Assembly: GCF_006265175.1 (NCBI RefSeq) | Contig: NZ_VDCQ01000005.1 | Span: 163,448 to 227,447 of the forward strand | Direction of reading: 5' to 3' | Source of the DNA: Paenibacillus hemerocallicola | GTDB taxonomy: Bacteria; Bacillota; Bacilli; Paenibacillales; NBRC-103111 | DNA length: 64,000 bases | Part shown: piece by piece, positions 43,136 through 52,830 of the stretch | Numbering within the stretch: position 1 is the stretch's first letter | Layout of the letters: the number at the start of each line of letters is the position of its first letter | Notes under the pieces: generated by a model | Told to the model about the DNA's origin: nothing | Databases searched by the model: none | What the model saw: the letters and a program-made list of their open reading frames with translations, nothing else | Program-made: the position numbers and the translations under genes

Positions 43136-44000
43136 AGTAAAAATCTTTTTGGAAATGATCAAATTCGAGCATACGATATTCGCCCTGCCGTTCGCCTTCA
43201 TGGGTGCCCTGCTCGGTTCTGTCGTTCGGTTCGATGCTCTTCCCACGTGGCCGCAGATCGGTTGGATCATCCTGGCGATGGTCGGGGCCCGGAGCGCCGC
43301 AATGGGGCTTAACCGGCTGATAGACAAAGCGATAGACAAAAAAAATCCCCGTACGGCGAATCGGGCCATTCCAGCGGGGCTGCTATCGTCGATCGAGGTA
43401 TTGCTGTTCATCATTCTTTCGTTCGTACTGTTGTTCTGGGCCGCGGCGAATCTTAATCCGTTAGCCATGAAGCTGCTGCCGATAGCCGTCTTTATGACCG
43501 TAATTTATTCTTACACGAAGCGATTCACATGGGCATGCCATCTTATTCTCGGCTTGACGATCGCGCTCGCACCGCTCGGCGGTTGGGTTGCCGTTACCGG
43601 CAATATCGACTGGGCGGCCATCGTGCTGTATATCAGCGTCGCATTTTGGACGGCAGGCTTCGATGTTATATACGCTTGCCAGGACGCGGATTATGACCGC
43701 AAGGAAGGGCTTCACTCCATTCCGAGCCGATTCGGAATTGGACGGGCTTTGCTGCTCGCCCGGCTTTTCCACGTCATGACGGCCATCGGCTTGATGAGTC
43801 TCTTTCTGATGACAGAGCTGAGCTGGTGGTATTTAGTAGGATTGCTCGTATCGTACGCCATTATGTTCTATGAGCATTACATCGTGTCCCCGAACGACTT
43901 GAGCAAGCTCAACACGGCGTTCTTCACGATGAATGGAGTTTTGAGCGTGGTTGTGTTTTCTTTCACATTCATCGATCTGGTGGTGCACTACTTATGGTAG
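43125..44000 (+). CDS. mqnP: Menaquinone biosynthesis prenyltransferase MqnP (UbiA family)
   Basis: This 291-residue polytopic UbiA-type prenyltransferase attaches the polyprenyl chain in the futalosine menaquinone route. The first aspartate motif is [18 protein letters not shown] (near residue 66), and the second is [16 protein letters not shown] (near 180). About eight transmembrane helices span the protein. I chose the TTG at 43125, nine bases after GGGAGG; a GTG at 43116 directly abuts that site. The start overlaps menG and the end overlaps ubiX, so translation is coupled along the operon. Confidence 0.88.
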   Translation: MWNKVKIFLEMIKFEHTIFALPFAFMGALLGSVVRFDALPTWPQIGWIILAMVGARSAAMGLNRLIDKAIDKKNPRTANRAIPAGLLSSIEVLLFIILSFVLLFWAAANLNPLAMKLLPIAVFMTVIYSYTKRFTWACHLILGLTIALAPLGGWVAVTGNIDWAAIVLYISVAFWTAGFDVIYACQDADYDRKEGLHSIPSRFGIGRALLLARLFHVMTAIGLMSLFLMTELSWWYLVGLLVSYAIMFYEHYIVSPNDLSKLNTAFFTMNGVLSVVVFSFTFIDLVVHYLW

Positions 44001-44602
44001 AAAGCAAGAGCCGCCACGGGTGGGTAGTCGGCATAACCGGGGCAAGCGGAGCCGTCTATGGCGTCAGACTGTGCGAGGCGCTGCTCGAGCGGGAACTGGC
44101 TGTCCATCTCGTCATAACGGACGCAGGCTGGCGGGTGCTGCACGAGGAGCTGGGCTGGGAGGCGTCGCATCGCCAGAGGACGCTGGACCAGAAGTTCGAG
44201 CGTTTCGCGCTCAAGCCTCGCTATTATCCGATCGGCGACATCGGAGCAAGCATAGCCAGCGGCTCGTTTCGAACGGCCGGCATGGTTATATTGCCGTGCA
44301 GCATGGGCACGCTGTCCGGTATCGCCCACGGAGCATCGGGCAATTTATTGGAGCGCGCGGCGGACGTGATGCTGAAGGAAGGACGCAAGCTTATACTGGC
44401 GCCGAGAGAAACGCCGCTTCACGCCATCCATTTGGAAAATATGCTGAAGCTGGCCCGGATGGGCGTGAGCATCGTCCCGGCCATGCCGGCTTTTTATCAC
44501 AAGCCGCTCTCGATGGACGAGCTCGTGGACTTCATGGTCGGCAAAGTGATGGACAACATGGGAATCGACAATGAATTGTTTCAACGATGGGGAGATGCTT
44601 GA
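43994..44602 (+). CDS. ubiX: Flavin prenyltransferase UbiX
   Basis: This 202-residue flavoprotein makes prenylated FMN, the cofactor of UbiD-type decarboxylases. The FMN-binding N-terminus (VVGITGASGAVYGVRLCEALL) and the PCSMGTLSGIAHG and LAPRETPLHAIHLENML segments are typical. In futalosine-pathway organisms it serves a UbiD-like decarboxylase late in menaquinone synthesis, encoded elsewhere here. It overlaps the mqnP stop by seven bases and ends two bases before mqnA. Its presence fits with mqnP and mqnA on both sides. Confidence 0.92.
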   Translation: MVESKSRHGWVVGITGASGAVYGVRLCEALLERELAVHLVITDAGWRVLHEELGWEASHRQRTLDQKFERFALKPRYYPIGDIGASIASGSFRTAGMVILPCSMGTLSGIAHGASGNLLERAADVMLKEGRKLILAPRETPLHAIHLENMLKLARMGVSIVPAMPAFYHKPLSMDELVDFMVGKVMDNMGIDNELFQRWGDA

Positions 44603-44604
44603 AC

Positions 44605-45456
44605 ATGCAGCAAGATTCGCTAATACGCATCGGGAAAATCAATTACACGAACGTTTGGCCAATCTATCACTTTTTTCCGCACGAGAGATTCGGCTCGAAG
44701 CTGGAATGGATCGAGCAAGTTCCGACCGGGTTAAACCGGGCGATGCTGGCCGGGGAAGTCGATATGGGAGCGATTTCTTCCTTTGCTTATGGGGAGTCGC
44801 ATGACCGATACGAGCTTTTTCCCGAGCTTTCCGTAAGCGCCTACGGCAAAGTGAGTTCACTTCTGCTGTTCCACAAAAAGCCGCTCCGCGAGCTGGACGG
44901 CTGCACGGTCGTGCTGCCGACGACTTCGGCTACCACGGTCAACTTGCTTAAAATTATACTCGGAGCATTCGTCGGCGTAACTCCAAATTATGTGTACGCG
45001 GCGCCGTCTTTGGATACAATGATGAAACATGCGGACGCCGCGTTGTTAATCGGCGACGATGCGATCCGTGCCAGCTGGACCGACGCTCCGTACGAGGTGT
45101 CCGATATGGGCGCTCTTTGGCAGCACTATACGGGAGAGTGGATGTCGTTCGCGGTATGGGCCGTCCGCAAGGAGACGATCCGGCAATATCCCGAGCTGGT
45201 CGCGGCGGTGCACGAAGCTTTTATGCAAAGCAAGGCGGCCGGCTTGAACAATCCGGAGTCGATCGTCCGTCATGCGCAAGCCGTGATCGGCGGAACGCTG
45301 GATTATTGGCGCGGCTATTTCCGCAATTTGAGTCATGATTTCGGTCCGGCGCAGCGCCGGGGGCTGAGCTTGTATTTCCGCTACGCAAACGAGCTTGGAT
45401 TGCTGCCCGAGCCGGCTCCGCTCCATATGTGGACCGATAATTCCGTAACCAGGTGA
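44605..45456 (+). CDS. mqnA: Chorismate dehydratase MqnA
   Basis: This 283-residue enzyme converts chorismate to 3-enolpyruvylbenzoate, the committing step of the futalosine menaquinone pathway. It has a periplasmic-binding-protein fold with signatures IGKINYTNVWPIYH, VPTGLNRAML and EVDMGAISSFAYGES. I chose the ATG at 44605, with GGGGAGATG upstream; an ATG six codons earlier overlaps ubiX. It shows that this organism does not rely on the o-succinylbenzoate (men) route. Chorismate itself comes from the aro operon 5 kb downstream. Confidence 0.9.
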   Translation: MQQDSLIRIGKINYTNVWPIYHFFPHERFGSKLEWIEQVPTGLNRAMLAGEVDMGAISSFAYGESHDRYELFPELSVSAYGKVSSLLLFHKKPLRELDGCTVVLPTTSATTVNLLKIILGAFVGVTPNYVYAAPSLDTMMKHADAALLIGDDAIRASWTDAPYEVSDMGALWQHYTGEWMSFAVWAVRKETIRQYPELVAAVHEAFMQSKAAGLNNPESIVRHAQAVIGGTLDYWRGYFRNLSHDFGPAQRRGLSLYFRYANELGLLPEPAPLHMWTDNSVTR

Positions 45457-45460
45457 CGTA

Positions 45461-46435
45461 ATGAAACTATTGGATATTTATGCACGTATGAAAAAAGACA
45501 TCGCTTACGTCGAGCGGGAGCTGGAGGAGAGCGTTCATACCGATCATTCGATGCTGAAGGAGACTTCGCTTCATCTGTTGAAGGCGGGGGGCAAGCGGAT
45601 ACGACCCGTCTTCGTTCTGCTCTCCGCCCAATTCGGGCGGTACGACCTGCATAGAATCAAGCATATTGCGGTTCCGCTCGAAATGATCCATATGGCGACG
45701 CTCGTCCATGACGATGTCATCGACGATGCGGATACCCGCAGGGGACAGCTTACCGTTCGTTCGAAATGGGACAACCGTATCGCCATGTATACCGGCGATT
45801 ATATTTTTGCCAAAGCGCTTACCATTGCGGCGCAGCTGAACGATCCGCGCATTCATCAAATTTTGTCTTCGGCCATCGTCGAGCTGACGGTCGGGGAAAT
45901 CGAGCAAATCCGCTATTTTTATCGGACGGATCAGACGCTGCGCCACTATTTGCTTCGTATCAAGCGAAAGACGGCGCTGCTGATCGCGATCAGCTGTCAG
46001 CTCGGTGCTGTCGCCTCGGAAGCGGACGAGGACGTGCACAACGTGCTGTACCGCTTCGGCTATAATGTGGGCATGGCTTTTCAAATCCGCGACGATATTT
46101 TGGATTTGACGGGAACCGAGAAAGAACTGGGAAAGCCTCCCGGCAGCGACATTCGCCAAGGCAACATTACGTTGCCGGTGCTCTATGCGCTGGAAGACCC
46201 GCAAATCCGCGGCGTATTGCTCGCCGAGATCGAGCGCATTCGCATCGCCGACGGACAGACGGATGTGACTCCGTTCCTCAAGATGATCCGGAACGGACCT
46301 TACATAGAGGAAGCCGACAAGCTGTCCTCCCGTTACATCGACCGGGCGATCGACGCTTTGTCCGTTCTGCCGGACATAAGGGCCAAGAGAGATTTGGTCG
46401 ATATCGCCCATTTTATAGGCGACCGTTCTTATTGA
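45461..46435 (+). CDS. hepT: Heptaprenyl diphosphate synthase component II
   Basis: This 324-residue catalytic trans-prenyltransferase has the first aspartate-rich motif DDVIDDADTRRG near residue 84 and the second RDDILDLTG near 210. It extends farnesyl diphosphate with isopentenyl diphosphate to the C35 chain used for menaquinone, working with HepS. CAGGTGA lies four bases before the ATG. It ends the quinone operon. The order hepS...hepT-ndk-cheR is the same as in B. subtilis apart from the inserted futalosine genes. Confidence 0.94.
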   Translation: MKLLDIYARMKKDIAYVERELEESVHTDHSMLKETSLHLLKAGGKRIRPVFVLLSAQFGRYDLHRIKHIAVPLEMIHMATLVHDDVIDDADTRRGQLTVRSKWDNRIAMYTGDYIFAKALTIAAQLNDPRIHQILSSAIVELTVGEIEQIRYFYRTDQTLRHYLLRIKRKTALLIAISCQLGAVASEADEDVHNVLYRFGYNVGMAFQIRDDILDLTGTEKELGKPPGSDIRQGNITLPVLYALEDPQIRGVLLAEIERIRIADGQTDVTPFLKMIRNGPYIEEADKLSSRYIDRAIDALSVLPDIRAKRDLVDIAHFIGDRSY

Positions 46436-46531
46436 ACGCATACAATCCTTGACGGTTATCGTCTGCGTATGGTTTCGGGTCAAACAGCCAACACTGGTTG
46501 ATACACTTTGCTGGAGTGGAGGGGTAATAGT

Positions 46532-46975
46532 ATGGAGAGAACGTTTTTGATGATCAAGCCGGACGGTGTACAACGGGGCCTCATCGGAGAAATTGTGGGC
46601 CGTTTCGAGCGCAAAGGATTTACGCTGATCGCGAGCAAGCTGATGACGGTTTCGAAGGAAAAAGCGGAGGCGCACTATGCCGAGCATCACGGCAGGCCTT
46701 ACTATGACGATTTGATGAGCTTCATCACATCCGGTCCCGTATTCGCGATGGTATGGCAAGGCGATCAGGTGATTGCTTTATCCAGACAGATGATGGGCAA
46801 GACGAATACGCTCGAGGCGGCACCGGGAACGATCCGGGGCGAATTCGCCGTACATACGAACCGCAATATTATTCACGGCTCCGATTCCCCGGAAAACGCG
46901 GTCAGGGAAATCAACATCTTTTTCGAGCCGGAAGAGCTGCTCGACTATTCGAAGACGATCCAAAAATGGATTTAA
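46532..46975 (+). CDS. ndk: Nucleoside diphosphate kinase
   Basis: This 147-residue enzyme transfers the terminal phosphate between nucleoside triphosphates and diphosphates through a phosphohistidine in NIIHGSDS (near residue 115). The N-terminal [19 protein letters not shown] and the GTIRGEFA segments are canonical. GGAGGGG precedes the ATG at 46532; the frame is open eight codons upstream across the ribosome-binding site. A strong terminator separates it from cheR. Confidence 0.96.
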   Translation: MERTFLMIKPDGVQRGLIGEIVGRFERKGFTLIASKLMTVSKEKAEAHYAEHHGRPYYDDLMSFITSGPVFAMVWQGDQVIALSRQMMGKTNTLEAAPGTIRGEFAVHTNRNIIHGSDSPENAVREINIFFEPEELLDYSKTIQKWI

Positions 46976-47015
46976 CATTTTTTCGACACCGTTCGCGTTT
47001 CGAAGGAGGAAAAAG

Positions 47016-47052
47016 TCCCGTATGCATGGAATTAACTGCATACGGGATTTTT
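47016..47052 (+). terminator. Terminator after ndk
   Basis: TCCCGTATGCA (47016-47026) is the exact complement of TGCATACGGGA (47037-47047), followed by TTTTT. Confidence 0.9.
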
Positions 47053-47088
47053 GTATGCAAACGCATATTCTTCTTAGGGGTGACAAGG

Positions 47089-47877
47089 GTGGAAGACCAG
47101 GATTTTAATTTGTTTATTAAGAAAGTGAAGCAATATTCGGCGATTGACTTGTCCCAGTACAAGGAAGCGCAAATGAAACGGAGGCTCACGACGTTATACA
47201 CGAAGAAAGGCTTTGCATCCTTCTCGGCTTTTTTTGATGCGATGGTACGGGATAAAGAGCTGTACTACGAGTTTCTCGATCGAATGACGATCAACGTATC
47301 TGAATTTTGGCGCAATCCGAACCGGTGGGAAATATTGGAGAGCAAGTTCATACCGGAGATGGCTCGCGCGTCGCGCAGGCTCAAATGCTGGAGCGCCGCA
47401 TGCTCGACGGGCGAAGAACCGTACACGCTGGCCATGATCATGGCCGAGCTGGGGGTGCTCGAATCGTCGCAGCTGCTCGCGACCGATATTGACGAGGGGG
47501 CGCTGGAGAAGGCGAGACGGGCTATTTATCCGGATCGTTCCCTGCGCGACGTGCCGGCAAAATATATAAAGAAGTATTTCCACCAAAAAGATATGACGTT
47601 CTCGATCGTCGACCCGCTCAAAAAACAGATCCGGTTCTCGAAGCAAAACCTGCTTCACGATCCGTTCGACACCCAATTCGACCTGATCATCTGCCGCAAC
47701 GTAATGATTTATTTTACCGAAGAAGCGAAGCATTTGCTGTATCATAAATTCAGTCGGGCGCTAAAGCCGGGAGGCTTGCTGTTCGTCGGCAGCACGGAGC
47801 AAATTTTCTCGCCGGGCCAGTACGAGTTCGAGACGGCGGATACGTTCATTTATCGGAAACGGATCGCTCATGTATAA
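47089..47877 (+). CDS. cheR: Chemotaxis protein methyltransferase CheR
   Basis: This 262-residue SAM-dependent enzyme methylates glutamates of chemoreceptors. The N-terminal helical domain (YKEAQMKRRLTTLYTKKGF), the MTINVSEFWRNP segment, the SAM-binding WSAACSTGEEPYTLAM and the FDLIICRNVMIYF motif closely match B. subtilis CheR. I chose the GTG at 47089, with AGGGGTGA five bases upstream; the longer open frame covers ndk and its terminator. As in B. subtilis, cheR stands apart from other chemotaxis genes, between ndk and aro. Confidence 0.92.
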   Translation: MEDQDFNLFIKKVKQYSAIDLSQYKEAQMKRRLTTLYTKKGFASFSAFFDAMVRDKELYYEFLDRMTINVSEFWRNPNRWEILESKFIPEMARASRRLKCWSAACSTGEEPYTLAMIMAELGVLESSQLLATDIDEGALEKARRAIYPDRSLRDVPAKYIKKYFHQKDMTFSIVDPLKKQIRFSKQNLLHDPFDTQFDLIICRNVMIYFTEEAKHLLYHKFSRALKPGGLLFVGSTEQIFSPGQYEFETADTFIYRKRIAHV

Positions 47878-47932
47878 TTGCTTCCATATATTCCTATACT
47901 AAGGCGTAGAACGATCAGGAGGTTTTACCCTT

Positions 47933-48094
47933 ATGGATAAACGGAAGGTCATCATGGCGTACCGGCGCGGATTTATTACAATCCAGGAGTGCGCGCAAAT
48001 TCTCGGGATCGATTCGGCACAGGTGATGGGCATGGTGAACGATCAGAAGCAGACCGAGCCGTCCCGGATCTACCCGCAGCCCGTCAACGGCTGA
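47933..48094 (+). CDS. Small helix-turn-helix-like protein of unknown function
   Basis: This 53-residue product reads MDKRKVIMAYRRGFITIQECAQILGID and then ends proline-rich (RIYPQPVNG). The segment RRGFITIQECAQILGIDSAQVMGMV has the character of a small helix-turn-helix (xre/sigma-like). CAGGAGG lies eight bases before the ATG, and an intrinsic terminator follows after 32 bases, so the gene has proper expression signals. It is placed directly after cheR. Confidence 0.65.
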   Translation: MDKRKVIMAYRRGFITIQECAQILGIDSAQVMGMVNDQKQTEPSRIYPQPVNG

Positions 48095-48126
48095 AGCGCA
48101 AGCAAATGCAACGATCATGATCGCAG

Positions 48127-48156
48127 AGCATGTCCCGCGAGGGGCATGCTTTTTTG
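48127..48156 (+). terminator. Intrinsic terminator
   Basis: AGCATGTCCC (48127-48136) pairs with GGGGCATGCT (48141-48150) (one G-U), followed by TTTTTG. Confidence 0.88.
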
Positions 48157-48334
48157 TGTTCCGGGGAGTTTCGCAGATCGTGGCGGTGGTCTGAAGAGAC
48201 GTTCAAAGGCTCCGATTCGCTTGGAACAAATTGTACAGTTTTTGGCGCAAATATGATACCATTATTTGTATATGTTGTTAGTCTTGAACAAGATTATTGG
48301 GGGCGTACCATATCGAAAGGAACGGGGGATAACG

Positions 48335-48901
48335 ATGCAAAAACGACATCGGATGCTAGAAGCTCATTGACCGGCATAACTGTTTTGGCAGCGCTTACGG
48401 GATGTCCAGGCAAGCCAAGCGAGCCGGTGATAAAAGGTTCCGGTCGAGACGGTTAAGAAAAGATTGAAGGTTGTGTATTTTAGCGAATCGCAGTTCATGA
48501 GAGAGTTCGGGGATTCCTTCAAAAAAATCAGACCTGAAATCGACATTCAAGTGATACCGACTGGGGAGACGGCATGGGATTTAATTAAAACGATCACCGG
48601 ACCCGAGATGGCTGACGAAATAGTCAAAACAAAGCCTTATGTGCTGTCCACCCGCAAAGATCACGTACTGACCGTAGACGGACGCAAGATGGACGCTTTC
48701 TATGCGCTGGGCGGTTTGGAAACTATAAGCGGCAATCAGCTAAACCTTTGGTCCGCGCAACTCTCCCAACTAATATCCGTTTTCAGGACCGAAGAGCTGA
48801 CTAACATCATTTACGGCAGAAAGACGGTGGCGGAAGGGCGGTCGTCCTTGCAGAAAAGAGCGGAGCAGACGGTCGAGGACGAATTTGCGATGAAGAAATA
48901 A
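48335..48901 (+). pseudogene. Degraded solute-binding lipoprotein gene (tandem copy of the next gene)
   Basis: A start with GGGGGAT upstream (48335) runs into a stop after eleven codons. The lipoprotein signal (LTGITVLAALTGC) continues in another frame to 48456. The mature part resumes from 48464 in the original frame. Its first residues (LKVVYFSESQFMREFGDS) match LKVAYFNQQQFMRDYGDT of the intact gene downstream. It then jumps from VIPT straight to WDLIKTITGPEMADEIVKTKP, which matches WEVIKTITGTAMAAELAKTKP near the intact protein's C-terminus. About 270 central residues are missing. It is therefore a duplicate with frameshifts and a large internal deletion. Confidence 0.85.
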
Positions 48902-48989
48902 AGGAATGACATGGCGTACTTGGCACAACTCCTTTTGCTGATGATTAGCGAACCATATTTGCTTATTTTACGGAGGTTGATGGTATACG

Positions 48990-50339
48990 ATGAAAAATTG
49001 TCCAAATTCGATCGGAAAATTCGCTGTGATCGGCTTGATCTCTATTCTTGCAATCACGGGTTGTACCGAGGAAGCGGCGGAGCCCGCAATGAAAACGCCG
49101 ACGGAAAAAGTGAAAACCACATTGAAAGTCGCGTACTTCAATCAGCAGCAATTTATGAGAGACTACGGGGATACGTTAAAGAAGCTTCTGCCGGATATCG
49201 AATTCCAGGTAATCCCGTCCATTCAAGTGACAAACAGCTTCGCCATGCCTATCGACTCGGCCAAAATCATGGAACAGAAGCCCGATCTGTTAAGCGGGGG
49301 GCCTCTGATCATGGAGTTAAGCAATTCCGGGAAAGCGATGGAATTATCGTCGCTCATCAAGCAGGAGGCGTTCGATATGAACGTGTTTACGGAATTGGCC
49401 GTGGAACAAATGAGGCAGATGGGGAACGGCAAGCTGACCAACCTGTCGCCCACCTTTATGTCCACGGCAACGTTCTATAACAAAGAAAAGTTCGATCGCC
49501 TTGGAGTCGCCTATCCGACGAATAATATGAGTTGGGCGAGCATGATGGAATTGGCCAAAAAGTTCGTGCGCAACGAGAACGGGAAGCAGCATTACGGGAT
49601 CTATACGATTACGACGCCGTTAACTATGGTTTCTCTTTATGCGGACGGCGTAGGAGCGCCTTTTGTCAGCGAAGACAGGCGGACCGTGAACTATACGTCC
49701 GGCGCCCCCCGGGCGGCAGCTAACACCGCAATCGATGCTTATCGATCCGGTATATTGTACTTGCCCCCGGAAAAAAACGAAGGCTCGGTAACCAAAACCG
49801 AGGCTATGCTCCGAAACAAGTTCATATCCGGCGAGGCGGCTCTCGCCTTCTACAATCCAAGTCTGCTCGGTACGATGACCGAAGCGGCCGGATTGGGGAT
49901 CCCTTCCTTCAAGTGGGACATCGTCACCGAGCCGGTTAATCCGGCCAAGACTGGTCAGTCGTCATTCGGAATCTTCATATCGGATCCGTTCGCGATTGCC
50001 GCGGATTCGCCGAATAAGGCTGCCGCATGGGAAGTGATCAAGACAATTACCGGAACCGCCATGGCGGCCGAGCTTGCGAAAACGAAGCCGCACCTTTTAT
50101 CGACGCGAAAAGATACGATGCTCGCCTTCGAGGGGCGCAAGCTCGACGCCTTCTATGCGCATACAACCGTAATGGGCGGCGAAGGCTGGCCGCAACAGCT
50201 GGCTCAGCAAGTCAATTTAATCTATAGAGAGGAAATGAACGATATATTGTACGACAGGAAAACCGTCGACGTCGGCTTGTCGGCCGTCCAAACCAGAGTG
50301 CAGCAGGCGATCGACGGGGAGTTTGCCGCGAAAAAATAG
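48990..50339 (+). CDS. Extracellular solute-binding lipoprotein, orphan
   Basis: This 449-residue lipoprotein has lipobox ITGC (cysteine 25) and the bacterial family 1 sugar-binding fold (TATFYNKEKFDRLGVAYPTNNMSW is the diagnostic stretch). ACGGAGG lies eleven bases before the ATG. It is the intact copy of the pseudogene just upstream. No permease, ATPase or regulator gene is adjacent, so the module is incomplete here. It is inserted between cheR and aroC, which are neighbours in B. subtilis. The ligand is unknown. Confidence 0.87.
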   Translation: MKNCPNSIGKFAVIGLISILAITGCTEEAAEPAMKTPTEKVKTTLKVAYFNQQQFMRDYGDTLKKLLPDIEFQVIPSIQVTNSFAMPIDSAKIMEQKPDLLSGGPLIMELSNSGKAMELSSLIKQEAFDMNVFTELAVEQMRQMGNGKLTNLSPTFMSTATFYNKEKFDRLGVAYPTNNMSWASMMELAKKFVRNENGKQHYGIYTITTPLTMVSLYADGVGAPFVSEDRRTVNYTSGAPRAAANTAIDAYRSGILYLPPEKNEGSVTKTEAMLRNKFISGEAALAFYNPSLLGTMTEAAGLGIPSFKWDIVTEPVNPAKTGQSSFGIFISDPFAIAADSPNKAAAWEVIKTITGTAMAAELAKTKPHLLSTRKDTMLAFEGRKLDAFYAHTTVMGGEGWPQQLAQQVNLIYREEMNDILYDRKTVDVGLSAVQTRVQQAIDGEFAAKK

Positions 50340-50351
50340 CGATCTCGAATA

Positions 50352-50394
50352 TGGCGCGGTTTTCGGGTTGTTCCTTCGGCGCCAACTCTTTTTC
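50352..50394 (+). terminator. Terminator after the binding protein gene
   Basis: TGGCGC (50352-50357) pairs with GCGCCA (50379-50384), followed by CTCTTTTT. Confidence 0.65.
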
Positions 50395-50450
50395 ACACTT
50401 TCTCTATCACCGGCATTTTCCGCGCACGTACAATTGTAGCTCCCTCTTTC

Positions 50451-50479
50451 TTGTCAAACCCCGGACGCTATACTATAAT
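50451..50479 (+). promoter_or_regulatory. Promoter of aroC-aroB-aroH
   Basis: TTGTCA (50451-50456), 17 bases, TATAAT (50474-50479): a strong sigma-A promoter, giving a leader of about 80 bases before aroC. Confidence 0.8.
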
Positions 50480-50564
50480 TAGCAAAGGAAATTCGGTGCG
50501 TAAAAGCGCTAAAGCTTATTGCCGGGCGCCGTTAGGGGAACAGGATGAGAGGGGACAACCGTTT

Positions 50565-51728
50565 ATGAGATATTTGACAGCAGGAGAAACGCACGGACCG
50601 CAGCTGACCGCGATCGTGGAAGGATTGCCTAGCAATTTGCCGCTTACGGGCGAGCCGATAAACGAGCAGCTGGCCCGCCGCCAGAAAGGTCATGGACGCG
50701 GCAAACGGATGCAAATCGAGAAGGATACGGCTCAGCTCGTTGGCGGCGTGCGTCACGGCAAGACGACGGGAGCGCCGGTTGCGCTCGTAGTGGCCAACAA
50801 CGACTGGAAAGCATGGACGACCGTCATGAGCATCGAGGATGTGGAGGAAGGCAGCGAGGGCAAACGCCGCGTGAACCGTCCGCGTCCTGGGCATGCCGAC
50901 TTGAACGGCGGCTTGAAATATAATCAGAAAGATTTGCGCAATATTTTGGAGCGCTCGAGCGCCCGCGAGACGACGGTGCGCGTGGCGGTAGGCGCCATTG
51001 CCCGCCAGTTTCTGGCCCAGTTCGGCATCAAGATTGCCGGTCAAGTGATCCGGATCGGCGAGACGGTGGCGAAGCGCGAAGAGCTGCCGATCGACGAATT
51101 GATCCTTCGCACCGAGGAGTCGCCGGTTCGCGTCGTAGACAAGGCGGCGGAAGCGCTCATGATCGCGGCGATCGACCAAGCGAAGGCTGACGGGGATACG
51201 CTGGGCGGTATCGTGGAAGTCATTGTCGAAGGCGTTCCGGTCGGACTCGGAAGCCACGTACAATGGGACCGCAAGCTGGACGGACGGATTGCCCAAGCGG
51301 TCGTTTCGATTCAGGCGTTCAAGGGAGTCGAATTCGGCATCGGCTTCGAGGCGGCCGAACGCCGCGGCTCGAAGGTCCATGACGAAATATTGTATGCGGA
51401 GGACAGCGGGTTCCGCCGCGGCTCGAACCGCGCGGGAGGCTTCGAGGGCGGTATGACGACAGGCGAGCCGATCATCGTACGCGGCGTCATGAAGCCGATC
51501 TCTACTTTGTACAAACCGCTCGCAAGCGTAGATATCGATACGAAGCAGCCGTTCTCGGCGCAGGTGGAGCGTTCCGATACGTGTGCGGTGCCCGCAGCCG
51601 GCGTCATTATGGAGAGCGTCGTCGCATGGGAAGTCGCCAAAGCGTTCATGGAGAAGTTCGGCGGAGATTCGATGGAAGAGATTCGCGCCAACTACGACAA
51701 TTACCTCGCTCAAGTGGGGCGTTACTAA
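50565..51728 (+). CDS. aroC: Chorismate synthase
   Basis: This 387-residue FMN-dependent enzyme forms chorismate from 5-enolpyruvylshikimate 3-phosphate; the B. subtilis gene is called aroF. Signatures include the N-terminal [49 protein letters not shown] and the FMN-site segment [19 protein letters not shown] chose the ATG at 50565, with GAGGGG nine bases before it; the upstream open frame covers the promoter. The next gene aroB starts one base after the stop. Chorismate feeds trpE, aroH and mqnA, all in this window. Confidence 0.95.
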   Translation: MRYLTAGETHGPQLTAIVEGLPSNLPLTGEPINEQLARRQKGHGRGKRMQIEKDTAQLVGGVRHGKTTGAPVALVVANNDWKAWTTVMSIEDVEEGSEGKRRVNRPRPGHADLNGGLKYNQKDLRNILERSSARETTVRVAVGAIARQFLAQFGIKIAGQVIRIGETVAKREELPIDELILRTEESPVRVVDKAAEALMIAAIDQAKADGDTLGGIVEVIVEGVPVGLGSHVQWDRKLDGRIAQAVVSIQAFKGVEFGIGFEAAERRGSKVHDEILYAEDSGFRRGSNRAGGFEGGMTTGEPIIVRGVMKPISTLYKPLASVDIDTKQPFSAQVERSDTCAVPAAGVIMESVVAWEVAKAFMEKFGGDSMEEIRANYDNYLAQVGRY

Positions 51729-51729
51729 T

Positions 51730-52824
51730 ATGAAAGAGCTGAAGGTGGAGCTGGGAGAACGATCGTACCCGATCTATGTCGGGGATGGTCTGCTGAACGA
51801 CATTGCGACGACCCTTGCGAAGCATAAGATCGGAACGAAGTCGCCGTTGCTGCTCGTATCGGACACGAATATCGCCAAGCTTTATTTGGAGCAGGTCAAG
51901 TCGCTGCTGGAGGCCGGAGGTTATCGAGTTGCGACTGCCGTAGTCGCCGCGGGCGAGAAGTCGAAGTCGCTCGCCGTGATGGAGGATATTATTACTGTCG
52001 CCTTGGAAGCCGGACTCGACCGCAACTCGGCTGTCATCGCTTTGGGCGGCGGCGTAGTCGGCGACTTGGCGGGTTTTGTCGCCGCGAGCTATATGCGCGG
52101 TGTCCGATTCGTGCAAATCCCGACCACGATACTGGCTCACGACAGCAGCGTCGGCGGAAAGGTGGCCGTCAACCACAAGCTGGCGAAAAACGTCATCGGA
52201 GCCTTCCATCAGCCCGAATTCGTGCTGTACGATATCGCCACGCTGAAGTCGCTGCCGGAACGGGAAGTCCGCGCAGGACTGTCCGAGCTCGTAAAGGAAG
52301 GATTTATTCTCGACAGGGGGTTCGTCGAATACTGCGACGCCAACGCCGAACGGCTGCTGGCTCTCGATTCGGAGGCATTGGAGCACGCTCTCTACATAGG
52401 GTGCGGCGTCAAAGCCAAAGTCGTGTCAGAGGACGAGAAGGAAGGCGGCCTTCGCGCCATCTTGAATCTGGGCCATACGATCGGACATGCCCTCGAGGCG
52501 GTAGCGGGCTACGGCGAGCTGCTGCACGGAGAAGCGATCGCCATCGGGATGGTCGGCGCGGCACGGTTGTCCGAGAAGCTCGGCAATCCGGGTTCGATCG
52601 CTGTGGAGACGGAACGGATATTGCGTAAATTCGGTCTGCCTGTGCGCATACCCGCGCATATGGATACGGATGCGATCATGAGTGCGATGATGCATGACAA
52701 GAAGTTTTTGGAAGGTACCATGGTCTTCATCATCCCGACGGAAATCGGCAAGGTCGAGATCAATAAGACCGTATCGATCGAGTCGGTGAGGGAAGTCGTT
52801 GAGCGTTTGAAAAGGGAGGATTAA
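51730..52824 (+). CDS. aroB: 3-dehydroquinate synthase
   Basis: This 364-residue NAD- and metal-dependent enzyme converts DAHP to 3-dehydroquinate. It contains the NAD-binding GGGVVGDLAGFVAA, the PTTILAHDSSVGGKVAVNH segment, and metal-ligand histidines in LNLGHTIGHALEA and LLHGEAIAIGM. The start ATG is placed one base after aroC by similarity; the frame stays open far upstream within aroC. The ribosome-binding site is weak (AGTGGGG), which suggests coupling to aroC. It is followed by aroH. Confidence 0.95.
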   Translation: MKELKVELGERSYPIYVGDGLLNDIATTLAKHKIGTKSPLLLVSDTNIAKLYLEQVKSLLEAGGYRVATAVVAAGEKSKSLAVMEDIITVALEAGLDRNSAVIALGGGVVGDLAGFVAASYMRGVRFVQIPTTILAHDSSVGGKVAVNHKLAKNVIGAFHQPEFVLYDIATLKSLPEREVRAGLSELVKEGFILDRGFVEYCDANAERLLALDSEALEHALYIGCGVKAKVVSEDEKEGGLRAILNLGHTIGHALEAVAGYGELLHGEAIAIGMVGAARLSEKLGNPGSIAVETERILRKFGLPVRIPAHMDTDAIMSAMMHDKKFLEGTMVFIIPTEIGKVEINKTVSIESVREVVERLKRED

Positions 52825-52830
52825 GCCGAC

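Noticed and set aside
48464..48901. The 145-codon frame as a normal small protein
   Set aside because: It lacks a start with a ribosome-binding site and aligns with the two ends of the adjacent binding protein, so it is a remnant.
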